From Episyrphus balteatus (Eukaryota > Arthropoda > Insecta > Diptera > Syrphidae): 64,000 nucleotides of DNA. Every line of letters begins with the position of its first letter. Position 1 is the first letter of the stretch. The notes beneath the pieces were generated by a model. That model saw only the letters and a list, made by a program, of their open reading frames with translations, did no database searches and had not been told where the DNA came from. The position numbers and the translations under genes were made by a program. Below are positions 23,280 to 33,578 of this stretch, in pieces. The stretch lies in assembly GCF_945859705.1 (NCBI RefSeq), contig NC_079136.1, positions 126,453,027-126,517,026 of the forward strand, read 5' to 3'.

Positions 23280-23702
23280 TCTTGATTAAATTTAGTGGAT
23301 TTAAATTTAAGAGATAAGAATGAGCTTCTCTCTTTTTAAAAATGTATTTTAAAATATTGTAGGTGTTGCCGTTGTTTTCAAAATATTTTTTTTATTGTTT
23401 GAGGTCAGAATGTTAGAAAATTGCATTTATCGCTTAAACGATGGAAGATTGTCCCTTACTGCCTTTTTTATATTTTCCTTAAATTACCTAGAGAATCTTT
23501 TGCTATCATTTGTTTTATGAAATTTAAGCAAAAAAAATGGTTTTGTTAAAAAAAAATTAATTTTAATTTTAAACAACAATACGGCAACACCGGCAATTTT
23601 TAATCTTTAAGTATTTTTAATTACCTACGTTTGAAAAAAAAAATCGTCAAAATCAGAGCGGTTCGGCCGGGTTCCCTAATAATTTGCTTTAGTTACTCTA
23701 CT
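23280..23702 (-). repeat. Right arm of the third long inverted repeat
   Basis: It includes AATATTGTAGGTGTTGCCGT, CGATGGAAGATTGTCCCTTA, CGGCAACACCGGCAATTTTT, GGTTCGGCCGGGTTCCCTAA and GCTTTAGTTACTCTACTA. Each is the near-complement of a left-arm word. The GC-rich GGGAACCCGGCCGAAC end stands out against the AT-rich surroundings and suggests a transposon terminus. A short TTC flanks both outer ends, too short to establish a target duplication. Confidence 0.85.
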
Positions 23703-26236
23703 ATTCAAGTGAAAAAATATGAATTGGAATTTGCTTTGTTAAAAATTAACTTTGGTTTAAAAGTTGGTACTTGGTTAAGTTAAAGCAAACACTAAAGTAT
23801 TTTGCTTATAATAAAATAAAAAGTCGTAATTGCTGTTTGATTTGCAAATATGAAACAATAAAAACTAATTGCTGAATTTGTATTTAATTTTAAATAACAA
23901 AAAATCAAGCAAAATCTCCGAATTTGCTTAATTTATGGTTTCAAACAAATTCCTCATAGTATACCTACTCTGCAAAAATTAAGCTAAAAAATGCTCAATA
24001 TTAATTTATTAGTTTCATTTATTAGGTTGAATATATTTTCAGAGATCTAAACCTGGAAACTCAATTTTTTTTATGATTCCAATAAAACCCCTTTAAGTGC
24101 CGAATTAATCAAGTAAGTCCTGTCATTTTATTTCCAAAACAGAAGAGCAGAATGATGTGTATTAAAATGAAATATGAACAAAATAAAAACAATTTAAATT
24201 GAACAAAACTTCTAAAAGACTAATATTGAAGGAATAAGGGACCAATGTAGATGACGTCTTTACGACTTAAAAAAAAAAAAATACTAAAGTCGAAAAGACT
24301 GATGTCATAAAATTTATTTGCATTCAATAAAGTTTTCATTTCCTCTGACGTGAAAGAAGGTAGAAAGGAAGGAAGGAAGTTGCACGATTGAATGTACAAT
24401 TCCGTATGTTTTATTGCTGAGTTTGTCTGTTTATTTTTTTTTTATATTTTCATTTATATAATTTGACTGTCAGGACACGTGTGTGTATGTTGTGTTATCC
24501 TTTAATCTACATCGTCGTCGGAGGTGAAAAAAACAAGAAAGATGAGTGGGATTTCTTTTTTGGCAAATTATCGGATCTTGTATCCAATTCCAGTGCAATT
24601 TCCTGAACAAATTTCTGTTCTGTTATTAATTTCCTGATTATCCTGTATAAAAGAGAGAGAGAGATGAAGAATTCTACTCAGCCCCTCCTCACTCCCAGTG
24701 TCATGTAGGTATCTTTGGTTTTCCCAAGAAGAACACATAACTAACTACGTGTGTTGTTTTTTTTTCTTCGTTTTTTTTTCCTTAAATTCGTTTCACTTCC
24801 ACAGAAAAAAGTGGGTTAAATTTCTTGTTATCCTGCCAAAATGGGATTTCTCTTTAACTCGCATATATTCGCTGTATAGATCCTTCCTCTTGTGTTGTGT
24901 TGGTACCTATTTGCTTTATATGAGTGTGTTGTGTAAGTACAAAAACATTATTGTATCCCAATATTGAGGACGCGAATGATGAAAAACCATGTTGGGTTAG
25001 GTTAAGGGGGCTTAAAGAGAAAAAAAAAAAAATCCTTCAATATCCGATGTAAAAGGAGTACCTACTTTTTTTTTTCTTGTATAGAATACAATTCATATGC
25101 TTGAGGGGCTCTTAGGAGTACAAATATGGATTTGTGGACAAGATGATTTTTGTCGTTTTTATATTTTTGTTTTATTTTATTTTGAAGAAAATATAAAAAA
25201 AAAAAAAAATCAATTATTGTTCTGTTGTAATGGGTAAAATTTGGCAATAAAATTGCTTACGATATGCTTTGCAAACGTATGCTGGCTGTATTTTTTTTTT
25301 TTTTTTTTTTTTGAGATTTTATGGCATAATCATAACAAATGTGGCACTTTATTGTGAAAACAACCGTGGAGAGAAAAAAGACTGGGGAATTGTTGACTTT
25401 TGTTTGGTTTATTTGTTTTTTTTATTTCTTGGGTTACCTACATTTTTGTTTTTGTTTTGAAACCCATGGGATGAACTTAAGATGGTTTTTGAGTTTAATT
25501 TTGTAAGATTGGATTGTTTACTTTTTTTTTATTTGTTTGTGTGGTTGTTTTTTTTTTTTTTTTTTTTGTATTTTTGTTAGAAAAGTTTTTTAATCAAAAT
25601 AAACATTTTTTTACATTTTTATAGTATTTTAATTAAAATGTTTATTTTTAATGTTGTTAAGAAAAATTTAGTCTTGATTGAGTTGAAGACATAAAATAGT
25701 GTCATTAGGGAATTTTGCAGAAAATCCATTTACAAGATTTGAATTTTCAAACAACAACGAAAATGGAATTTTTTTTTTTTTTGTTCTCTTGTGAATTACA
25801 AAATTCAAGGATAAACATAGTTGGATGCTAGATTCTTACATCAAGTTGTTCATATAGCAAAAATGTAAAAATACACTTTTTTAAATTCTGGGCCCCAAGA
25901 GGTTAGCGCTTATTCTTACGTTTGATTTTAAATGCCAAAATATTTATTTTTTTAATTCACAGAATAATAAAAAAAATTGCTTTAACATCAGCATTAAACA
26001 TTTTTTTTTTTCAAGTTTTAAAGTTTAAACTTAAGTGGTCACTGTGGTGTATGTGGAACATTTTTTTTTTTACTATTTCGAAGTTATAATTTCGTGATAT
26101 AGTATTCAGAGTTGCTTTACATTAAACAAAAAAATAAAATAAAAATTGTTTATGACTTTTTCTTTTATGTGACGTCACATAGCCGATATCCAGCATTTTA
26201 GCTAAAAATACAAAAAATTGTATTTAAAATAATTTA
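23703..26236. other. AT-rich intronic-type DNA
   Basis: Holds GA-rich and T-rich simple sequence (GAGAGAGAGAG near 24653; T-runs near 25290-25312 and 25549-25567). No exon, RNA gene or further transposon ends were recognised. Confidence 0.5.
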
Positions 26237-26726
26237 ATGTCGTTTTCGATTGGCTCTCCGGAATCATTCTTCTGAAACCATTTTATTGGCATGAAAATGA
26301 CAGCTAGAACGATTCTGAGAAGAAGAATTCTCTTCTCGATTTCAAATCAGAATTCACTCAAGAAATACTAATACTTGAATTTTCAAATGTCAAAAAAAAA
26401 ACTCAATCAGTGTTTTTTTTTTTTTAATTCAAGAATTAATTGTTTTTTGAAATTTAAATTAATAAAAAAAATAGAAATATGTGCATTAAAGCGTTGGAAC
26501 TATTTATTATCATTATCTTCTTCGTCGTCGTCCTCATAATTATAATTTTTCAACTTTAATACCATGTCATTCGTTTGCCAGAAAAAAAAATTAATTCAAA
26601 TTTTTGACATTTAAAATTTTACACAAACGCAAAAAAAAAAAACAGAATTGAGTGGAAGTGCTTCAAACCGTTTTATTGGATTTCAGAACGAGTGAATCCT
26701 CGAGTGAAACCAATCGAAAACGACAT
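26237..26726. mobile_element. MITE with 17-bp perfect inverted termini
   Basis: ATGTCGTTTTCGATTGG at 26237-26253 is matched exactly by CCAATCGAAAACGACAT at 26710-26726. Just inside, TTCTGAAACCATTTTATTGG mirrors the right-hand CCGTTTTATTGGATTTCAGAA. The element is 490 bp, non-coding, with a TTCGTCGTCGTC run inside. Neither a TA nor a longer target duplication is evident, so the superfamily is open. Confidence 0.75.
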
Positions 26727-26728
26727 AA

Positions 26729-26849
26729 GTGTAGGTTTTTATCCCATAAATCTTGAAAAGTGATTTTTTTCTTAATTTTTTCAACTTTACCTAATTTTTT
26801 TTGCAAAATAAAACAAACAAAAAAATAAAATAAGGTTATTTTCTGAAAG
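26729..26849 (+). repeat. Left arm of a 120-bp inverted-repeat pair
   Basis: It begins GTGTAGGTTTTTATCCCATA and ends GGTTATTTTCTGAAAG. The reverse complement lies at 27511-27632 with only about three differences, one of them the length of a T-run. It starts two bases after the neighbouring MITE. Confidence 0.92.
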
Positions 26850-27510
26850 AATATACATTTAGGCACAAATTGGCGTATTTTTTTTATTGAATTTGACCAA
26901 AACTGCGGAATCTATGCTACTTTTTCGTAAATAGAAAATGTGGCTTTTCATGATGTGAATTGCAAAGTGTTATTTTAAAATAATTAGAATTTCTATCTTA
27001 TATGGTTGAAAATGAACTAAACAAAAATATTCCCCAAGTTTCAAGTCTCTAACTTAATTCTAACCCGTGCCGCCAAGCGGTTGAAGTTTCTTATGGGAAT
27101 AACATGGGGTTTCTTGGACCTTGTTCGATCAATTTTAAATTCCAGCCAAACCATTCTTTCAAAAAATTTAAAACTTTACAGACTCAAATTTAATAAGTGT
27201 AGCTATCATGTGAAAATTTTTCAGATTTTTAATTGTTATAATTTTAGAGATTTATCTTGTTAAAAAAATCATTTTTTTCATACTTTTTCAAAAATCGCTT
27301 TTTACACGTTTAATTCCAAAAAAATCAAAACCATACATTTTTATTCACAAATAAGCGTAGTATGTATATTTAAAATGCATATTTAATTCATAGTTGTTTA
27401 AAAAATTCGTTGTGTATTCATTCTTCAACTCACATCGATATTCAAAAAACGTGTTCCCGATTTAAGAAAAAGTACTGAAGTAAATAAATAAAAACTAGTT
27501 AATTATATAA

Positions 27511-27632
27511 CTTTCAGAAAATAACCTTACTTTATTTTTTTGTTTGTTTTATTTTGCAAAAAAAAATTAGGTAAAGTTGAAAAAATTGAGAAAAAAATCA
27601 CTTTTCAAGATTTATGGGATAAAAACCTACAC
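27511..27632 (-). repeat. Right arm of the 120-bp inverted-repeat pair
   Basis: It reads CTTTCAGAAAATAACCTTAC ... TATGGGATAAAAACCTACAC. Its very high identity to 26729-26849 implies recent origin or ongoing conversion. The ~660-bp spacer (26850-27510) has no recognised gene. Confidence 0.92.
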
Positions 27633-28811
27633 TTTATTTGTTTTAACAATAGACTTATATATATCATTCAAAAGGTCTGGAAATCGTCTTTCCAAAAACA
27701 TATAACATATTGAGAGTTGTTAGAAAAATGACTGAGATATTGATAGATTACATCGTAAGGTCTGTAAAAATGGTTTTTGTAAATAAAAACAAAATGGAGG
27801 GTTCCAAAAATATAACAAAAATATTTTTATGCATTATTCGACCATACGAACAGACTCCTTTATGTAATTTCTCGGGTGTATTTTTTTTTTTTTTATTTTG
27901 TAGCACAGTGTAATTTGTCCCAAAAAAGGATTCTCTTTTTAAGTGCATATAAAACATTCAAGTAAAAGTTTATCTGTCACAAAAGTGACGGTTGACATTC
28001 ATATTATATTTTTAAGAAGAAAACTCATAAAATTGAATTAGGTATAGATTAGACTGATTCAAAAAAAAATTTTTTTGTTTTGTTCAAAGTAATACCGAAA
28101 ATATTGTTGGTAATGACGAAACAACAATACTGTTAAAGTTTCAGTTCTTAATATTAACATTAAAATTTCTATTTCCCATATGATTTACATGGGAAAGATT
28201 GTGTTTTTGAGTTTGGAATTTTATAACTTTTTAATGGTTCATCCAAAAGGCTAGGGTCACACCCGTAACAATATTTAAAATGAAAACAAAAAAAATGTAT
28301 AACTACATCATCATGATTTAACTCATTAGTAAGGTTAAATTTGATTGATTCATTCATAAAAATATGAGCAAAATTGTCACACCCGTAACGTTGGAAACAC
28401 TCCAAGAGAAAAGTCTTTGAAGTATTCTTTTATCAATATAAATAAATGTTATCTTCGTTGTTGGCTATATAGGTCTTATCAATATAAAAAAAAAATTGTA
28501 ATTTGATTCAAACAAAAATTAAATATTCAATTTTGTTGAACATTGTAATTTTATATTACATCGCGTTTTTTTTTGTTTTGTAAAACTTATTTGGCAACAG
28601 TATAACTTTAAAATTTTCCGTTTTTTTTAATAAAATGGTCATAAAAATTGGTGAAAACCTTGCTCATTTAAGAAAAAAAAAAAAAAAAAAAAAAAAAAAA
28701 TAGGATAAAAAGTTGTTAAAGTACATATGTTTTATAAATTTAGGCAAAAAAAACAAAAACAATAAGAAAAAACTAAAACTCAATTAGTCTCTAGCGATAA
28801 AGTTTCATATC
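27633..28811. repeat. AT-rich DNA with TCACACCCGTAACA motifs and a 28-base A-run
   Basis: GTCACACCCGTAACA starts at 28256 and TGTCACACCCGTAACG at 28375, the same family as 8581-8915. TTGGCAACAGTATAAC near 28592 has an inverted partner (GTTATACTGTTGCCAA) near 35882. The 36-kb inverted TCACAC motif sits about 180 bases from that partner, so the two places are copies of one old repeat. A run of 28 A occupies 28673-28700. Confidence 0.6.
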
Positions 28812-28862
28812 TTATAACCAGCGGATAAGCAAGATGCTTCCAAAGATACCTCATTTGTTAAA
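28812..28862 (+). repeat. Dispersed repeat R1, copy 2 (5' part)
   Basis: TTATAACCAGCGGATAAGCA, GCTTCCAAAGATACC and CATTTGTTAAA match copy 1 in order. The copy breaks after TTAAATTATTG where retrotransposon sequence begins. It resumes at 30437 with GATAACAATTCTAGAAGTTATGAGG-like sequence. Confidence 0.75.
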
Positions 28863-30436
28863 TTATTGTCACCTCTTTCTGTACTTTTTAATTTATCATT
28901 ATCTTCTTGTGTATTTCCTTGTATCTGGAAAAAATCATTTATTATCCCTCTACATAAGAAAGGAAAAAAAGACGAGGTCCAAAACTATAGACCTATAGCA
29001 AAGTTGTCGGTTATTCCGAAACTCTTTGAGGCTATTATTTGTGAATCTTTGTCTTTCTATGTTAAATCAGTTATTGTCCCAAATCAGCACGGATTTACAA
29101 AAGGCCGCTCTACCGTGACTTTTCTCATGGAATTTGCCGAAAATTGTATTGAGTCATTTAAAACTAAGAAACAGTTAGACTGCGTCTTCACAGACTTCAG
29201 CAAGGCGTTTGACAAACTCTCGCATAGAATTTTGTTAAGTAAGTTGAGAGCTCTTGGATTTAATGAAAACTTTGTTAAGTGGCTTCAATCTTATTTATTA
29301 AATAGATCATACTCGGTGCTTTTCAATGGTTGTCCATCAAAATACTTTTGTGTTAATTCTGGAATACCGCAAGGCAGCCATTTGGGCCCTATACTTTTTA
29401 TAATATTCATAAATGACTTACCATCCGTCTTGAAACATTCGAATTGCCTTATTTATGCGGATGATGTTACAATCTTTAAATTCAATCACGAAGATAGGAA
29501 TAATTACAATCTTTAAAACCGTCTCTAATGTTCGTGATTGTGAAATGTTGCAATGTGACCTTAACTCATTTTTCGATTGGTGTGTTCGTAATTGTTTGCT
29601 TCTTAATGTCAATAAATGTAATTTTATGAGTTTTACGAGAAAACTATCTAAAATTCCTTGCAATTATTTGTTAAATGGAGTTTCCTTGTCGAATGTAAGT
29701 CAAGTTTCTGTTCTTGGTGTCTTATTTGATCCTAAACTGGAGTTTATTGAACACATCAATTCCATAAGCAATAAAGCCAATTCGCTTCTCGGTTGGATTA
29801 AGAGAGAGTCACGTCAGTTTTCCGATCCTTTTATTGCAAAACAGCTATTTGTAACTTTTGTCAGACCCATCCTAGAGTACGCTTGTCAGGTTTGGTCACC
29901 TCATTATGAGTGTCACATAGCGAGGCTAGAACGAGTTCAAAAAAGGTTTTTGCGGTTTGCCTTAAGAGGCTTAGGATGGGACAACCCTTACAACCTCCCC
30001 CCATACATAGACAGACTCAAACTTATTGACATGCCTTGTCTTCAGAATAGAAGGTCTTATTTATGTTTTTCGTTCATTGTAAAATTAATTAATGGGAAAA
30101 TAGACTCTTTGCACCTTTTATCTCGCATTAATTTTAATATTCCTCAACGCAATTTCAGAAATGTCCCCAATAGTATATTAATCTCAAACTATCGTACCAA
30201 TTACGAACGTTTTTCTCCTTTAAATGTAATGTTCAGTTTATTTAATGTTTTCAATAATAGATTTCATAATTTATTTGACCAATCACTTAATTTATCTCCT
30301 AAATTTCAATTAAATTTTTACTCGATTTTGTAATTTATACCTAATATAATGTTATAATGTTTTGTTAAAATTTGTAAATTAATGTAAATTGAAGCTAGTA
30401 TTTAGCTGTACTAAATAAATAAATAAATAAATAAAT
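28863..30436 (+). mobile_element. 5'-truncated non-LTR retrotransposon (Jockey/CR1-L2-like)
   Basis: Contains most of a reverse transcriptase domain, its C-terminal region, a short AT-rich 3' UTR and a terminal TAAA repeat (30412-30436), an ending common in CR1/L2/Jockey-type elements. There is no ORF1 and no endonuclease domain, as expected from 5' truncation during target-primed reverse transcription. It interrupts R1 copy 2. AAATTATTG before and AAATGATGA after the insert may be a degraded target duplication. Confidence 0.9.
28866..30333 (+). pseudogene. Reverse transcriptase of the non-LTR element, frameshifted
   Basis: Frame one (28866-29516, 216 codons from a TTG, not a true start) holds the RT motifs in order: NYRPIAKL (residues ~40-47), HGFTKGRS (75-82), DFSKAFDKLSH (110-120), SGIPQGSHLGP (165-175) and the catalytic YADD (197-200). 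Frame two (to 30333) continues with LQCDLNSFFDWC, LNVNKCNFMSF, LGVLFDPKL, VRPILEYACQVWSPHY and ERVQKRFLRFALRGL, typical of this clade's C-terminal region. The switch is caused by a 37-bp insertion (see findings). Apart from that the frames are nearly clean, implying a fairly young insertion. Confidence 0.92.
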
Positions 30437-31695
30437 GATGATAACAATTCTAGAAGTTATGAGGAAACAAGAAGACCGGTACAACATTAATATTTTCCAA
30501 AAAATTGCACAAAAAAGCTATTCAATGTTCTTCTCACTTAAAACATTTTTTCACTAAATGAAAATTTCAACGTAATTTATAGTAAAATTTAAATTTACAT
30601 AAAATTTTGAAATCTGAATTACAAAGAAAAATAAACAATTATAATTCAGTACCTAAATCTCTCTTTCTCATTAAAAATTATTATGTCTCTCAAAAACAAC
30701 AACATTAAAATGTCATAAAAATTCTAAAAAGCAAAAAAAAAAAAAAAACTCTTAAATAAAATTGATCACTTTTAACTCCAACCCCATTTGTGTTTATTCA
30801 TATATTTTTTTTTAAACTTCTAATTGAAAAAAAAAAAAATAATCTCTGAAATTCAATATTTTACCAGCAATCCAGCTTGTCCCAACAGTTAAAAGCTTAG
30901 TCCATTATGTAAACATCACCAAGTCACATCTTCATTATTACTTTCGACCTTTCACGAGTGAAAAATGAAAAATAAAAATAAATGAAAAAAAAAAAAAAAT
31001 TTAATACCAAGCGCAACCGGGACCACCACCACCACCATCAAGGGGATGAAATTTCAACATGATACCATTTTTTGCCATTCGCAACTCCTTAATGGTCATA
31101 ACGAGAAAACAAAATGGTCAGAGGAGAAATAAAAAATCTGTGGACACAACGACAGAAGAAAAAAAAATCAAGAAAGACTTTTTTTTCTAATATTTTCACG
31201 AAATGGCAGTGAAAACATTAGGAAATTACATTTATTTTCGTGTAATTCTATTCCGTGAGTATCTAAAATCTCAATTACTGAAATTTAATACGAAAAAATA
31301 TAAACAAATTTAAATTTAATAGAACCAGGTCAGATTGTGACACAGATGGGTTTAAAAAGTACACTGAGAAAAAAAAAGTAGAAATAAACTTTTCTTCTTT
31401 AATAACTTTCTTTACTAACTTGTGATATTTTTGCCCATAATAACACCCATTTTTCTTTACTATACACACCACCTCCCTTCCTCCCTTGCCAAAAAATAAA
31501 TGCCGGAAATGTCAAATGAAGTCCCTTCCCAGGAGGCAATCTAGAACAACACATCATCAATATTCATCCTGGTTGACTACTTACATGACACTCTCTACCT
31601 TCTCGTTTTCCCTCCCCCCTCACCCCCTAAATCCATAACAACCAAGGTCAATATGTCTTACGTATAGGATGGTGAGGTTTATTAACTTGACCCAC
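30437..31695. other. Rest of R1 copy 2, then AT-rich intronic-type DNA
   Basis: TCTAGAAGTTATGAGG at 30449-30464 is the 3' part of R1. The remainder holds a CACCACCACC run near 31023 and no recognised gene. Confidence 0.5.
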
Positions 31696-32026
31696 CCAAC
31701 TATCAGGCTTGTAAAAGAATGCAATCTTTTGTGAATGCAGTCATTGCCATTCAGTTACACAATTCCAACAAAAGATTGCATTCATTGACTTACACTTGAG
31801 ACTTAGACTTCAAATTTTGCAATCACCAATCATTTTCCATGAAATGATTGCAATCTTTTTTTTTCCCCAATCAATTGACTGCATTCAAATGATTGCAGTC
31901 TTTTGGGACTGCATGCAGTCTTTGCATTCTTTTTGCAATCTTTCCATTCCTTGGCAGTCTTTGCATTCCTTGGCAGTCTTTTGCATTCATTTGCATTCCT
32001 TGGCAGTCTTTTGCATTCATTTGCAG

Positions 32027-32247
32027 TCTTTTGCATTCATTTGCATTCTTTTGAATTCTTTTGAATTCTTTTGCATTCTTTTGCATTCTTTTTGCATTCT
32101 TTTGAATTCTTTTGCATTCTTTTGCATTCTTTTGCATTCTTTTGCATTCTTTTGAATTCTTTTGCATTCTTTTGCATTCTTTTGCATTCTTTTGCATTCT
32201 TTTGAATTCTTTTGCATTCTTTTGCATTCTTTTTGCATTCTTTTGCC
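32027..32247 (+). repeat. 11-bp tandem array, left arm (TTTTGCATTCT/TTTTGAATTCT)
   Basis: About 20 units of TTTTGCATTCT alternate irregularly with TTTTGAATTCT, with a few 12-base units (TTTTTGCATTCT). Open frames such as the repeated CILLHSFAFF are consequences of the 33-bp coding period. Outside the regular part (31920-32027), looser TTGGCAGTCTTTGCATTC units show earlier stages of the expansion. Confidence 0.95.
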
Positions 32248-33066
32248 ACACCCACACCAAACGTATGGGTTTCACAAAAATTTTAACATTTTTTTAGTTC
32301 AAGGATGAATTTGATAGTTTTAAGAATTAAGTTCAACTATAGTATCATTGTCTATGCAGGAGTAATAGTACAGTCAAATAAAGTGAAAAAGGGGTAAGCC
32401 TCGAAATGAAATCTAATAATAATATTTTTTTTGCTTAATATCTTCGTTTTGGCATTCTATAACTTACCTCAAAAATCTCATGTTCGGAGGTCGTGATTTT
32501 TAAGGCCAAACCACAAAATTAAGATTTTGGAAATAAGCAATAATAGACAATGGTATTATTCAATGATGAAAAAAAAACTAAAATCCAGGAAATCTGACGT
32601 CTCTAAAAAAAAGTTTTAACTCTTTTTCATCTTTCAACCTATATTATCAAAACACTTGCAAACTTACTACCAAAAAACCTTTAAAAATTATGGTAGAGTA
32701 ACCAAATTTTGCATGAAGGCTTTTATATCCATTAATCATTAACAATCATAACAAAAACATATCTCTGAAATCATGTATCATATGTTTATATAATACCATT
32801 GTGGTTTGGCCTTAAAAATCACGACCTCCGAACATGAGATTTTTGAGGTAAGTTATAGAATGCCAAAACGAAGATATTAAGCAAAAAAAATATTATTATT
32901 AGAATTCATTCCGAGGCATACCCCTTTTTCACTGTATTTGACTGTACTATTACTCCTGCACAGACAATGATACTATAGTTGAACTTAATTCTTAAAACTA
33001 TCAAATTCATCCTTGAACTAAAAAAATGTTAAAATTTTTGTGAAATCCATACGTTTGGTGTGGGTG

Positions 33067-33250
33067 TGGCAAAAGAATGCAAAAAGAATGCAAAAGAATG
33101 CAAAAGAATTCAAAAGAATGCAAAAGAATGCAAAAGAATGCAAAAGAATTCAAAAGAATGCAAAAGAATGCAAAAGAATTCAAAAGAATGCAAAAAGAAT
33201 GCAAAAGAATGCAAAAGAATTCAAAAGAATTCAAAAGAATGCAAATGAAT
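33067..33250 (-). repeat. 11-bp tandem array, right arm
   Basis: The complement of the left array (AAAAGAATGCA units). It is about 40 bases (3-4 units) shorter than its partner, so the arrays have changed copy number independently since the arms formed, while the flanking arm sequence stayed nearly identical. Confidence 0.93.
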
Positions 33251-33578
33251 GCAAAAGACTGCAAATGAATGCAAAAGACTGCCAAGGAATGCAAATGAAT
33301 GCAAAAGACTGCCAAGGAATGCAAAGACTGCCAAGGAATGGAAAGATTGCAAAAAGAATGCAAAGACTGCATGCAGTCCCAAAAGACTGCAATCATTTGA
33401 ATGCAGTCAATTGATTGGAAAAAAAAAAAGATTGCAATCATTTCATGGAAAATGATTGGTGATTGCAAAATTTGAAGTCTAAGTCTCAAATGTAAGTCAA
33501 TGAATGCAATCTTTTGATTGAAGTCATTAAAGATTGCATTCAAAAAAGATTGCAATCTTTTACAACTCTGCCAACTAT

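Larger units (their letters stand above)
31704..33570. mobile_element. Foldback hAT-type non-autonomous element with 11-bp tandem arrays in both arms
   Basis: The left end CAGGCTTGTAAAAGAATGCA and the right end (minus strand) CAGAGTTGTAAAAGATTGCA share the CAG start and near-identical sequence. The element is bracketed by an exact 8-bp duplication CCAACTAT (31696-31703 and 33571-33578). It is 1,867 bp. Both arms, ~770-850 bp, run GATTGCATTCATTGACTTAC, an ATTGCAATC/CTGCATGCAG-rich section, a TTTTGCATTCT array, then CACACCCACACCAAACGTAT, and end near CCAAACCACAA. No transposase frame exists, so it would need one in trans. The inner ~235 bp are unpaired. Confidence 0.93.

Noticed and set aside
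26231..26732. Assignment of the ATGTCGTTTTCGATTGG MITE to mariner or Harbinger
   Set aside because: Neither a TA nor a TWA target duplication is consistent with both flanks.
28866..28868. TTG at 28866 as a true translation start
   Set aside because: It is simply the first in-frame alternative start after the truncation point; the RT reading would have begun far upstream in a full-length element.
31796..33555. Frames rich in FCILLHSFA or NAKECKRMQ
   Set aside because: They are translations of the 11-bp arrays and inverted arms of the foldback element, mirrored on both sides.
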